64,000 nucleotides of DNA, from NCBI GenBank assembly GCA_002402295.1, contig DHFO01000047.1, positions 41,598-105,597 on the forward strand. Direction: 5' to 3'. Both the position numbers and the translations under genes were made by a program. The notes beneath the pieces were generated by a model, which was not told the origin of the DNA, did no database searches, and saw nothing but the letters and a program-made list of their open reading frames with translations. Every line of letters begins with the position of its first letter. Position 1 is the first letter of the stretch. Source of the DNA: Caldiserica bacterium UBA4822. Its GTDB lineage: Bacteria > Caldisericota > Caldisericia > Cryosericales > Cryosericaceae. Shown here piece by piece: positions 18,211 through 25,776 of the stretch.

Positions 18211-18798
18211 TCAGGACAGGTGTTCGCGAATGAGACCAACTACCTTGCCAATAATGCTGACCTCGTTGGTAACCGGGATCGGATGATATGCTGGATTTGC
18301 GGGCATGAGGAAAATGCCGTTCTTTGCCTGGTGCAGTTTTTTGACCGTTGCCTCATCCCCAAGCAATGCAACAACGATATCACCATTATCGGCGGTCTGC
18401 TGTTTATGAACGATGACAATATCCCCGGGTATGATGTGCTCATCAATCATGGAATCTCCCTTGACCTTGAGCCCGAAATAATCTGTAGTCGCTGGTGTTG
18501 GTGGAGTCACAAACATCCACTTCTCGATGTTCTCCTCGGCGAGAATGGGAGTTCCTGCCGCGACTGTGCCCAGCACCGGAATCATGAGTGAGGGCGTAGC
18601 CGGGGTACCCTTGATGAGGTCCGGCTGGGGGAGATACCCTTTTCGCTCAAGTGTTTTGACGTACGTGACAACCGAGTTAAGGGAATTGAAACCAAAATGC
18701 CGGCGTATATCTTCCAGGCTTGGACGGAATCCCGTCTGGCGCGCACGCGCCTCGATGAAATCCAGTACTGCCCGTTGCTTACTGGTCAGTTCTTCCAC
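18211..18798 (-). CDS. lexA: LexA SOS repressor
   Basis: A 195-residue LexA. The N-terminal winged helix is LTSKQRAVLDFIEARA...SLEDIRRHFGF; the self-cleavage site is Ala81-Gly82 in GTVAAGTPI; the catalytic dyad is Ser116 in VKGDSMIDEH and Lys153 in EATVKKLH. The start is a GTG at 18798 with GGGAG 8 bp upstream. It heads an operon with the DUF6504-like gene, dnaE2, the ImuA-like gene and DUF72. Autoregulation is likely because a palindrome cluster lies 15-50 bp upstream. It could be the genome's general LexA or a cassette-specific second copy. Confidence 0.95.
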   Translation of the reverse strand: MEELTSKQRAVLDFIEARARQTGFRPSLEDIRRHFGFNSLNSVVTYVKTLERKGYLPQPDLIKGTPATPSLMIPVLGTVAAGTPILAEENIEKWMFVTPPTPATTDYFGLKVKGDSMIDEHIIPGDIVIVHKQQTADNGDIVVALLGDEATVKKLHQAKNGIFLMPANPAYHPIPVTNEVSIIGKVVGLIREHLS

Positions 18799-18812
18799 CG
18801 CTCATCTCCCAC

Positions 18813-18850
18813 AATAGTGTAGGTACTACAGTTGTAGTGTATACACTATT
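18813..18850 (-). promoter_or_regulatory. Candidate LexA operator cluster upstream of lexA
   Basis: Three nested inverted repeats occupy 38 bp just upstream of the lexA ribosome site. A perfect 14-bp palindrome TAGTGTATACACTA lies at 18835-18848. ACTACA-GT-TGTAGT lies at 18825-18838. The outer arms AATAGTGTA (18813-18821) and TACACTATT (18842-18850) match exactly. None is the E. coli CTGT-N8-ACAG or the Gram-positive GAAC-N4-GTTC box, so this would be a lineage-specific LexA motif. I did not find a second copy by eye in the window. Confidence 0.6.
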
Positions 18851-19879
18851 GAGAAAATGCAAGAGGGTAGAACGGATGACCGACAGGTTTCGAGAAGTAG
18901 TCTGCTTGATCAGGAAATAATAACCTCGTCTTTGATACAAAGCCAAGCCTCTCTTCGCACGCTGCAAGCAATTCAGCGAACACTGCCTCTGCCTGCTCTG
19001 GGTCAACTGGCAGAATCTGAAGAAGCCTGTCAATTTCCCTGGCACGTGCCTCAAGTAGCTGGATGAAGGCTTGGACTTCTGGCATGTGTCGAGCATGATC
19101 GCTGTCCACTGCAGTCGCCAACAGCCGGAAGGTCCAGAATGCGGAACCTGTATCGAGGCGGTTCGAGTCTGCAGTAGTATAAGGGCGCCATCTCTCAATT
19201 CAGTGACAGAAGATTCCTGTGTCGTTCAGACCGAAATCGGCCGCATGGTCGTCTGGGCCACGTTTCTGTGAAAACTCCCTGGCAGTGCTGCCGCGTGCCG
19301 GGTATTGTGACCGTAGGGAGTGACGCAGCGGCAGACAGGTCATGATATCGCTGATGCTGGCACGATGCTGTGCAACACAGGAGAACGGCAGGTCATTGAG
19401 CGGAAATTCCTGGCCCGTGAGCAGGAAGAGACCGGTCTGCAATCAGGACGCCGTCATGTGCAGAGTGGGCCTGTTCGGCGATGAGCAGTGGAGGGAGGTG
19501 ACCGATACCCTCTTGAATGAGCTCCGGCTGAAGTGCGCGTGTTCCTGAAGCGCTATCGCAGCAGATACTGACGCCTTCGCTGTTCAGAAAACTGTCGCCA
19601 AAGTCCTCTCCGGCCAACTCTGTCCAGTCATATGTCGGATTTTCAACGGGGATAGGCACTACCAGCGGAGTGTGCGGTTCACGGTGCACGCAGGTCCCGT
19701 CTCTCAGCAATGTGGCAAACGGATGCTCGCCGGCGTTGACGATATGATGCGGGACCGCCAACCGGTGTGCGTCATCTTCGTTGTGACCTACAATAATGTG
19801 TTCAGATTCAGATGCACGCCTGCCGGCAACAACAGTAGTACAGTCAAGTTCCTCGGGGAACCTGTCCTGCCGTGCCCAT
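18846..19879 (-). pseudogene. C69-family dipeptidase (PepD-like), decayed
   Basis: The ATG at 19879 overlaps the patB stop, but the frame breaks at a four-base run (19855-19858). One base fewer restores VPEELDCTTVVAGRRAS, with the mature catalytic Cys of C69 peptidases, followed by IIVGHNEDD. The continuing frame has the family block TELAGEDFGDSFLNSEGV and stops at 19393. Another frame carries the rest to a TGA at 19200-19202, after which the same frame reads DTGSAFWTFRLLATAVDSD and RHMPEVQAFIQLLEA, the family C-terminus, ending at 18846. At least two frameshifts and one stop are needed, and the middle is eroded. The tail runs into the lexA operator region. Confidence 0.8.
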
Positions 19880-21084
19880 CAGTTTGTGTCCAGTCTGGCT
19901 AGTGCACCGGCGATGCGATTGAGCCCTTCCTGCAGAGTTGTGCGTGGGCACGCGATGTTCATGCGTGCGAAACCTTCCCCACCGGGCCCGAACACGTAGC
20001 CTTCATCCAGGCCTACTTTGGCTTGTGCCCGAAGGAAATCCGAGAGCTGCGGTGTGCTCATGCCCAGTGCGCGGAAGTCCAGCCACACGAGATATGTCCC
20101 CTCAATAGGAGTGACCTTGACCTGGGGCATGTGATCCCGAACGAATAACTGCACATAGGTGACGTTGCCTTCAATGTAGTGCAGCACCTGGGTGAGCCAA
20201 TCATCGCCGTCCCGGAATGCCGCCTCGAGAGCGACGTAGCCAAAGGGCGAAATGTTTCCGGCGGATCCGCTGATGCGTCGTTGCATTGCTGCCCGAAGTC
20301 TGGGGTTGGGGACAATGATGAAACTTGTCGCCAGGCCTGCGAGGTTGAATGTTTTCGAGGGCGCCATGCAGGTAATACTGCCTTGTTCGAATTCGGGGCT
20401 CAAGGTAGCCAGAGGAACATGACGTGCTCCGTTCAACATGAGTTCGCAGTGGATCTCGTCAGAAACCACAATAGCGTCATGAGCCAGCGCAGTCTCGCCG
20501 ACGGCACGCAGCTCGTCACGCGTCCACACCCGTCCTACAGGGTTGTGCGGGTTGCTTAGGATGATCATCCTGATGCGCGACGGACCGTGGGACATGCCGG
20601 ACACTGCAGGTTGGAAAAGGTTGTCCAGCCCTTGAATGTCCATCTCGTACTTTGCCCCATTCCACTGGAGCTGGTTGATTGCTACGTGGCATCCGTTTTC
20701 TCGTACGGCCGACCAGAATGGATAGTAGACAGGACTCTGCAGAACAACTTCGTCCCCGGGGGATGTGAAGGAGCGTACCGCTGCATGAAGGGCAGGAACG
20801 ACGCCAGGAGTAAACAGGAGCCAGTCGGGGTCCACCTTCCAATGGTAGTTTTTCCAGAGCCGCTCGGTAATGGCCTCGATTGTCGATAGTTGTGGACAGG
20901 AGTAGCCATAGCACTCATGCTGTGCGCGCCGGACCAGCGCCTCAGTAATGGGCCTCGCAATTGGAAAATCCATGTCGGCAATCCACATCGGGAGGACGCC
21001 CTCGCCGAACGTCTCGGTTGCCTGGTCCCACTTGACGCTGCCTGTGTTGTGTCGTTCAATGCCTCGATCGAAGTCGTAATTCAT
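19879..21084 (-). CDS. PatB/MalY-type cystathionine beta-lyase (class I/II PLP enzyme)
   Basis: A 401-residue fold-type I PLP enzyme. The start is the ATG at 21084, preceded by GAGGAGA, beginning MNYDFDRGIERHNTGSVKWD as PatB proteins do; an in-frame extension to 21312 is not family-like. The substrate and PLP motifs are PMWIADMDFP near the N-terminus, NPHNPVGRVWT, VVSDEIHCEL and the Schiff-base lysine in MAPSKTFNLAGL. It probably splits cystathionine or cysteine conjugates to a thiol, pyruvate and ammonia. It is followed by the dead dipeptidase, whose start overlapped its stop codon, so together they may once have degraded Cys-containing peptides. Confidence 0.9.
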   Translation of the reverse strand: MNYDFDRGIERHNTGSVKWDQATETFGEGVLPMWIADMDFPIARPITEALVRRAQHECYGYSCPQLSTIEAITERLWKNYHWKVDPDWLLFTPGVVPALHAAVRSFTSPGDEVVLQSPVYYPFWSAVRENGCHVAINQLQWNGAKYEMDIQGLDNLFQPAVSGMSHGPSRIRMIILSNPHNPVGRVWTRDELRAVGETALAHDAIVVSDEIHCELMLNGARHVPLATLSPEFEQGSITCMAPSKTFNLAGLATSFIIVPNPRLRAAMQRRISGSAGNISPFGYVALEAAFRDGDDWLTQVLHYIEGNVTYVQLFVRDHMPQVKVTPIEGTYLVWLDFRALGMSTPQLSDFLRAQAKVGLDEGYVFGPGGEGFARMNIACPRTTLQEGLNRIAGALARLDTN

Positions 21085-21155
21085 CTTCTCTCCTCGTCTT
21101 CTGCCATGTGGCGTGTGTCTTCTGTCAACCGATCGACAGTATACCTGCCTTTCAG

Positions 21156-21734
21156 TTAACATGGCAGCACTCCTGCAATCCTGAACGCCACGAGGGTTGC
21201 CATGACCGCTATGCCTGCACCCACGCACATTTGCGCTGGCGAGTGCTCCTTGATGCTGACCTTTGCCTTGCCAACCACCAGAAGAAGCAGAAACGTGAGT
21301 GCGCCCGGCCACCCGTAGAGGATGGTCAGTGCAGTTGCAGGCCCGGCAATACCTGCTCCGTGTCCTGAAGCCTTGTAATGCAGGAGGTTAACCAGACTCA
21401 GTCCAATGACGGTGAACAGGTAAGACAACATGAGCGCGAGATTCTGACGGGATGATCGAAAGAAGATGAGCATGACGACAGTGCCAATGACGTATCCTGC
21501 GATGCTCATGATAAAGCCAAGCTTCCGTTCTCCCGCATAGTCGCCGGGGTGACGGACCATGTAGAACCAGGCGCTCAAGGGAATGAAACCCAAGCAGAAG
21601 ACTCCCGTGAGGCATGCACCAAGGTTCCTGTAGGCCGGACTGGCGGCATATACCAGGATAAACATCAGAATAGCGACAACCGGAGGGTCAAGCACAAATG
21701 TGACGAGACGCATGCAGCTCTTTTTGGTAAGCAT
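21156..21734 (-). CDS. Integral membrane protein, PAP2-like
   Basis: A 192-residue protein (start ATG 21734 with GGGAG 6 bp upstream; a GTG at 21779 would add 15 residues). About six hydrophobic helices are visible. A KASGHGAGIAG stretch near residue 120 followed 40 residues later by KEHSPAQM recalls the second and third phosphatase motifs of type 2 phosphatidic acid phosphatases (SGH, then a distal His), but the first K-x6-RP motif is not clear and the distal Arg is missing. It may therefore be a degenerate PAP2 phosphatase or unrelated. No operon partner; it lies 72 bp upstream of patB on the same strand. Confidence 0.6.
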   Translation of the reverse strand: MLTKKSCMRLVTFVLDPPVVAILMFILVYAASPAYRNLGACLTGVFCLGFIPLSAWFYMVRHPGDYAGERKLGFIMSIAGYVIGTVVMLIFFRSSRQNLALMLSYLFTVIGLSLVNLLHYKASGHGAGIAGPATALTILYGWPGALTFLLLLVVGKAKVSIKEHSPAQMCVGAGIAVMATLVAFRIAGVLPC

Positions 21735-21784
21735 CAGACGCTCCCATTGTTGTTGAGATGATGACTCAATTATAGACACGAACC

Positions 21785-22175
21785 GATGATGTGCCTCGGG
21801 GTGTCCGTTTCGCTGCCATGAAGGGTGAGCTGTCGCTCTTCAGTCCACGGTCGCAGGCCAAGTCAGCGCCACCGTTGCTGCATACCCAATGTCTGTCCTT
21901 ATGACCGACGAGACCAGAAACGTATGGAATGTAGCTGGTGCCATGGCTTGGAGCACAAGAAGGACCATGCCTGTTGCTGTCGAGATACCTGTCACGACAA
22001 CACCCAGGTCGTAGAGGATGGCATCAGCTACGTTATGGTGCCCATGGTGGAACGCTCTCAACAGCCCAGGCAAGCTGGTGAACATGGTCTGAAAACCTCC
22101 AACCGACCATCGGTAGTGCTGACGGCAGCGACTGCCAAGCCGTTACTGGCTGTTCGTCGCAAAAGATAGCATCGG
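21785..22175. other. Intergenic stretch without an assignable gene
   Basis: About 390 bp with no convincing gene. A minus-strand frame from 22085 has a hydrophobic stretch (ATGMVLLVLQAMAPATF) that could be a membrane-protein remnant, but it matches nothing I recognise and has no ribosome site. The right end adjoins the decayed acyltransferase gene, so this may be decayed DNA of the same event. Confidence 0.4.
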
Positions 22176-22542
22176 GTGCATAGGCAATCAGATTCCTGGT
22201 ATTTCAGGACGAAAGCATGGGAGCGGGGCGGGCGGTTCTACGAGGACCACGTTCCTATCAATCGATGGAAGGACAGGCTTGCCACGGTCGATGGGTTTAC
22301 TGCTGTCTCCAAGAAGAGACTTGCAGGTGTGTCGGCAGACTCCCCACGTATGAACAATCGTCGAGACAACCGTCTTTACCCTCTGGAATCCACCAGCCAT
22401 CTTCTGGGCAGTCTTCGTCATCGGTGGCCTGTGCAACCTTCCTTTCATCATGGTGCAACGCTACAACAGGCCACGACTTGAGGAACTCTTGGCAGAGGTC
22501 GAACACAGCAAGTGGGCCAGTTCTGTCAGCGCCTCTGCCTGA
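22176..22542 (+). pseudogene. CrtO-type acyltransferase (glycosyl-4,4'-diaponeurosporenoate acyltransferase family), remnant
   Basis: One frame gives DSWYFRTKAWERGGRFYED followed by INRWKDRLATVDGF and SKKRLAG, which fits the family block W-x-F-R-x-x-x-W-E-x-G-G-x-x-Y-E ... W-K-D-x-L-P-D-G. About 40 codons later a different frame carries LWNPPAIFWAVFVIGGL and NLPFIMVQRYNRPRLEELL, the conserved C-terminal N-L-P-x-I-x-x-Q-R-Y-N-R-x-R-L. The N-terminal membrane segment and the central E-T-C-R-A-E-L motif are missing, and a frameshift lies between the halves near 22350-22365. It is a truncated, frameshifted remnant ending at a TGA at 22540-22542. Confidence 0.7.
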
Positions 22543-22715
22543 CCATTGCATGCTGCTCCGGGATGGAAGGCAGGCGGGTTCCTGGCCATTTGCCTGGGTA
22601 ATACGTCTCTGACAGGTGCTTGCAAGAAGTGAGGCACTGATTTCTTGGTGGGTGCAGGCTAGACCATTGGCCTGGACAGAAGGAAGGAAAGTTCACAGGT
22701 CAGTGGAAGCAAGAG

Positions 22716-22791
22716 TGGTGGAGATAGGGAGGCTCGAACTCCCGACCTCCTGCATGCCATGCAGGCGCTCTCCCAGCTGAGCTATATCCCC
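22716..22791 (-). tRNA. tRNA-Ala (GGC)
   Basis: Minus-strand cloverleaf of 76 nt with GGGGATA/TATCTCC acceptor stem, anticodon arm CCTGC-ATGGCAT-GCAGG (anticodon GGC), T-arm loop GTTCGAG, and encoded CCA end. The G3-U70 wobble pair, the alanine identity element, is present. Confidence 0.95.
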
Positions 22792-22919
22792 ACGTGAGGA
22801 AATTGTACGGAAAGAGTATAACGGGAAGAATCCAGGTGTCAACCGCTGGTGAGCACTATGCACAGCGCCGCGGTGCGCTAGTATGACTCTTGGGTATGCT
22901 GTTGACCGGGAGGTAATCC

Positions 22920-23384
22920 ATGCGGGCTGTGGTACAGCGAGTAACCAGTGCGAGTGTCAGTGCGGAAGGGCGGGAGGTCGGCCGTATCGGCGGAGGGCTG
23001 CTGGTACTGCTGGGCGTTGCTTCAGATGACGGCCAACAGGATGTTGCCTTCATGGTCCGCAAGCTTACCGGGCTTCGCGTCTTCGCTGACGGCGATGGGA
23101 TGATGAATCGTTCCGTTATGGACACGGGTGGATCAATACTGGTGGTCAGTCAGTTCACCCTCTATGGCGATGTCACGCGCGGCAATAGGCCAAGTTTTAC
23201 TCGTGCTGCAGGAGGCAGCGTTGCCGACATATTGTATAAGGACCTCTGTTCTGGTTTGAGAAGGGCGGGCTGTGACGTGCAGACCGGAGTCTTTGGAGCT
23301 CATATGCTTGTCACGCTAGTGAACGATGGTCCGGTGACCATCATCATCGACAGCGGCGACCGAAGGTCACAGACCTCATCGTGA
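22920..23384 (+). CDS. dtd: D-aminoacyl-tRNA deacylase
   Basis: A 154-residue Dtd. It opens MRAVVQRVTSASVSAEGREV, has the catalytic SQFTLYGD motif near residue 79 and the cross-subunit C-terminal NDGPVTIIID near residue 138 (the Gly-cisPro-type recognition element reads GPV). It hydrolyses D-amino acids, and misacylated glycine, from tRNA as a cytoplasmic dimer. GGGAGG lies 6 bp before the start. It is monocistronic, facing the aminotransferase gene across a shared hairpin. Confidence 0.95.
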   Translation: MRAVVQRVTSASVSAEGREVGRIGGGLLVLLGVASDDGQQDVAFMVRKLTGLRVFADGDGMMNRSVMDTGGSILVVSQFTLYGDVTRGNRPSFTRAAGGSVADILYKDLCSGLRRAGCDVQTGVFGAHMLVTLVNDGPVTIIIDSGDRRSQTSS

Positions 23385-23402
23385 TGTCCATTGGTTTATG
23401 AA

Positions 23403-23432
23403 CAGGGGCCGGAGTTCGCGCTCCGGCCCCTG
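23403..23432 (+). terminator. Hairpin between convergent dtd and aminotransferase genes
   Basis: A perfect 12-bp stem (CAGGGGCCGGAG / CTCCGGCCCCTG) with a 6-nt loop, at 23403-23414 and 23421-23432. No clear T-run follows on either strand, so termination would rest on stem strength. It lies exactly between two convergent genes and could serve both. Confidence 0.65.
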
Positions 23433-23463
23433 TGGTCGATCCACCCCTCAGGAATGAAAGCTC

Positions 23464-24780
23464 TCAGCGCGACGCGTTGGCGCGGGCTACGGCCGTCTCC
23501 ATGACACCAAATGCCTCAGTCAACTGGGCATCAGTAATCTCAAGAGAAACAAGCATGCGGATGCAGTTTCCATAGATTCCTGAACCTGCGACCAGAACGC
23601 CGTTTCGTACACATTCCTTGATGATTTCACCATTCAGCTGAGTGGCAGGCTCTCGGGTAGCACGGTCCTTGACAAATTCGATTGCTTGCATGGCTCCGAT
23701 TCCCCGGACGTCTCCTATGATCTCGTACCTATCCTTCCACGCATTCCAGTGGGAGCGGATGAGCGTGCCGAGGGCGACAGCCCGCTCAAGCAGGTGTTCA
23801 TCCTCAATGATGTCGATAACCTCTGACGCAGCGCGACACGCGACAGGGTTGCCCACATAGGTTCCGCCAATGCTGCTGCCCGGCAGCTGGTCCATGATGT
23901 CCTTGCGGGCAATGACTGCAGACAGTGGCATTCCTGCCGCCAGCGACTTTGCTGAGCAGATCATGTCTGGAACAACGTTCCAGTTTTCAATCGAGAAGAA
24001 CTTGCCAGTGCGCCCTGCCCCCGTCTGGATTTCATCCGCCACGAGCAGGATGCCGTATTTTCTGGAAACCTCACGGAGCATCTCCAGGAAGCCATCAGAG
24101 GGCACCCTGAATCCTCCCTCTCCCTGGATTGGCTCCACGACAATGCAGGCAACCGTTGAAGGATCCACATAGGTCGTCAGGAGTTTCTCCCATTCGTTGA
24201 CCTCTATGGTCGGATGATATGAGGTAATAAACGGCATCCGGTAAACGTCAGACGCAAACGGACCAAAACCGACCTTGTACGGCTTGGCCTTGTGTGTCAT
24301 TGTCATGGTCAGCAGCGTACGACCATGAAATGCACGGTCGAAGACGACGACGCCAGACCGGCCGGTCGTGTGACGTGCGATTTTGACGGCGTTTTCTATA
24401 GCTTCTGCCCCGCTGTTGAACAGTGCCACAGATTTCTCAAAGGTACCTGGGGCAAGACGGGCCAGCTTCTCACAGACCGCAACATATGCTTCATAGGGAA
24501 CCGAGGTAAAGTCTGTGTGCAGGAAATGGTCAGCCTGATCCTTGATTGCGGCGACAACACGAGGGTGTGAGTGTCCGACTGCCATGCAACCCCAGCCTCC
24601 AGTGAGATCGATGAAGGTGTTTCCATCGACATCTGTCACCAGTGCGCCATGTCCCTCGGCAATCCATGCAGGCGAAAGTGCGTCACACATGGGTGCTGCA
24701 ACGACGGCAGCTTCTCGCTTGCTGAGTTCGAGGGACTTCGGTCCCGGAATTGCAGTCTTGAGTGAAATAAACTGTGCCAC
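23464..24780 (-). CDS. Class III PLP aminotransferase (4-aminobutyrate aminotransferase-like)
   Basis: A 438-residue fold-type I aminotransferase starting at the GTG at 24780, chosen because GGGAGG sits 6 bp upstream. Motifs: the PLP-phosphate loop NSGAEAIENAVKIAR, FDRAFHGRTLLTM, EPIQGEGGF, VADEIQTGAGRTG, and the Schiff-base Lys in CSAKSLAAGMPLSAV. It best fits the GabT branch (GABA or 5-aminovalerate to 2-oxoglutarate), but ornithine or acetylornithine use cannot be excluded. It is monocistronic, with a promoter overlapped by two inverted repeats, so it is probably induced by its substrate through a local repressor that is not encoded nearby. Confidence 0.85.
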   Translation of the reverse strand: MAQFISLKTAIPGPKSLELSKREAAVVAAPMCDALSPAWIAEGHGALVTDVDGNTFIDLTGGWGCMAVGHSHPRVVAAIKDQADHFLHTDFTSVPYEAYVAVCEKLARLAPGTFEKSVALFNSGAEAIENAVKIARHTTGRSGVVVFDRAFHGRTLLTMTMTHKAKPYKVGFGPFASDVYRMPFITSYHPTIEVNEWEKLLTTYVDPSTVACIVVEPIQGEGGFRVPSDGFLEMLREVSRKYGILLVADEIQTGAGRTGKFFSIENWNVVPDMICSAKSLAAGMPLSAVIARKDIMDQLPGSSIGGTYVGNPVACRAASEVIDIIEDEHLLERAVALGTLIRSHWNAWKDRYEIIGDVRGIGAMQAIEFVKDRATREPATQLNGEIIKECVRNGVLVAGSGIYGNCIRMLVSLEITDAQLTEAFGVMETAVARANASR

Positions 24781-24841
24781 GATTACCTCCCTTTCCTTCT
24801 CCACGAAAACGGCGTACTACAACGTTTTCTCGGGTGCTTTC

Positions 24842-24869
24842 AGGATACTGTGACAAACACAGTTGTCAA
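24842..24869 (-). promoter_or_regulatory. Aminotransferase promoter with overlapping operator palindromes
   Basis: On the minus strand TTGACA (24864-24869) and TATCCT (24842-24847) are 16 bp apart. The spacer contains two interleaved perfect inverted repeats: ACTGTG-ACAAA-CACAGT (24847-24863) and TGACAA-ACACAG-TTGTCA (24851-24868). Placement across the spacer and -35 is typical of a repressor site. Confidence 0.6.
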
Positions 24870-24943
24870 CACACTCTAGGTACAAAGGGCTCGCGGGGCT
24901 GCGCCCGGTGAGGCAGGCTGTCTGCATGGATGATGTGCTGCGC

Positions 24944-24975
24944 TTGTTGAGCCTCGCGTTTCATGTATCATGAAA
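24944..24975 (+). promoter_or_regulatory. Glycerol operon promoter with operator palindrome over the -10
   Basis: TTGTTG (24944-24949) and TATCAT (24966-24971) lie 16 bp apart, about 54 bp before ugpQ. A perfect palindrome TTTCATG-TAT-CATGAAA (24959-24975) covers the -10 box, so a repressor bound there would block transcription of the glycerol genes. Confidence 0.6.
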
Positions 24976-25024
24976 GTGTCCGCGCAGGCAGGGTGACAAC
25001 GTTGCGGCGAAAGGATGCTGTTCC

Positions 25025-25752
25025 ATGCTGATACTTGGGCACAGGGGTGAACCGCGACTGGCTCCGGAGAACACGCTTGCGTCCTTTGCGTTAGTTCGTG
25101 ATTACCTTAGCCGCGGTGTGGGCGGCGCAGAATGCGATGTTCAGATGACGAGGGATGGTGTGCTCGTCGTTATTCACGACGAAACGGTTGACCGAACTAC
25201 GGATGGGACCGGCTGGGTAAAGGACTTCACGCTGCAGCAGATTCGCAGGCTGAATGCCGCGCATCATTTTGCTGGCTCCTCGCACCCGATGCAATCCCAA
25301 CGATGGCTGAGGTACTTGAGCTGTTTGATGGGACCGGGGCGACTCTGAACATCGAGCTCAAGAACTCCAAGGTTCCCTATGATGGTATGGAGCAACGGCT
25401 GCTCCGGCTTGTCGACCAGTACCATGTTATGGTCATGTTCTCTTCCTTCAACCATGACAGCATGGGGCTTATCAGGACATTGAGGCCTTCGGCATGGACA
25501 GGCCTGCTGTACGGCCCATGGCTCAGAGCGCCGGATGTTGCTGCTGCCGCACGGCAGCAGCGTGCAAGTGCTGTGCATCCGTTCTATATCAACACGACTC
25601 GCCATCTTGTCCAAGAGCTGCATGACTGCGGGGTTGCCGTTGCTCTGTGGACGGTTGACACGGCGGTGGCCGTCAGGCGCAGTGCTCAACTGCGCGTTGA
25701 CACTATTATCACCAACAATCCTCGAGCGGCAGTCGCGGTGCTTGCACCGTAA
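25025..25752 (+). pseudogene. ugpQ: Glycerophosphodiester phosphodiesterase, interrupted by one frameshift
   Basis: Two frames together give one full-length GDPD of about 242 residues. The first (from the ATG at 25025) has LGHRGEPRLAPENTLASF and VVIHDETVDRTTDGTG, with the catalytic His, Arg and Glu residues of the family. The second, beginning around 25290, continues IPTMAEVLELF, LNIELKN (catalytic Glu) and ALWTVDT. The junction lies near 25270-25300, where one missing base puts the halves out of frame; there is no slippery heptamer to suggest programmed shifting. It would release glycerol-3-phosphate from deacylated phospholipids and is the first gene of the glp operon. A sequencing error is the main alternative. 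Confidence 0.85.
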
Positions 25753-25776
25753 GGCGCAGAGGAAAGAGGACGTCCG

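Noticed and set aside
25270..25302. Programmed frameshift in ugpQ
   Set aside because: No slippery heptamer, stimulatory stem or upstream SD is present; a simple lesion or sequencing error is more likely.
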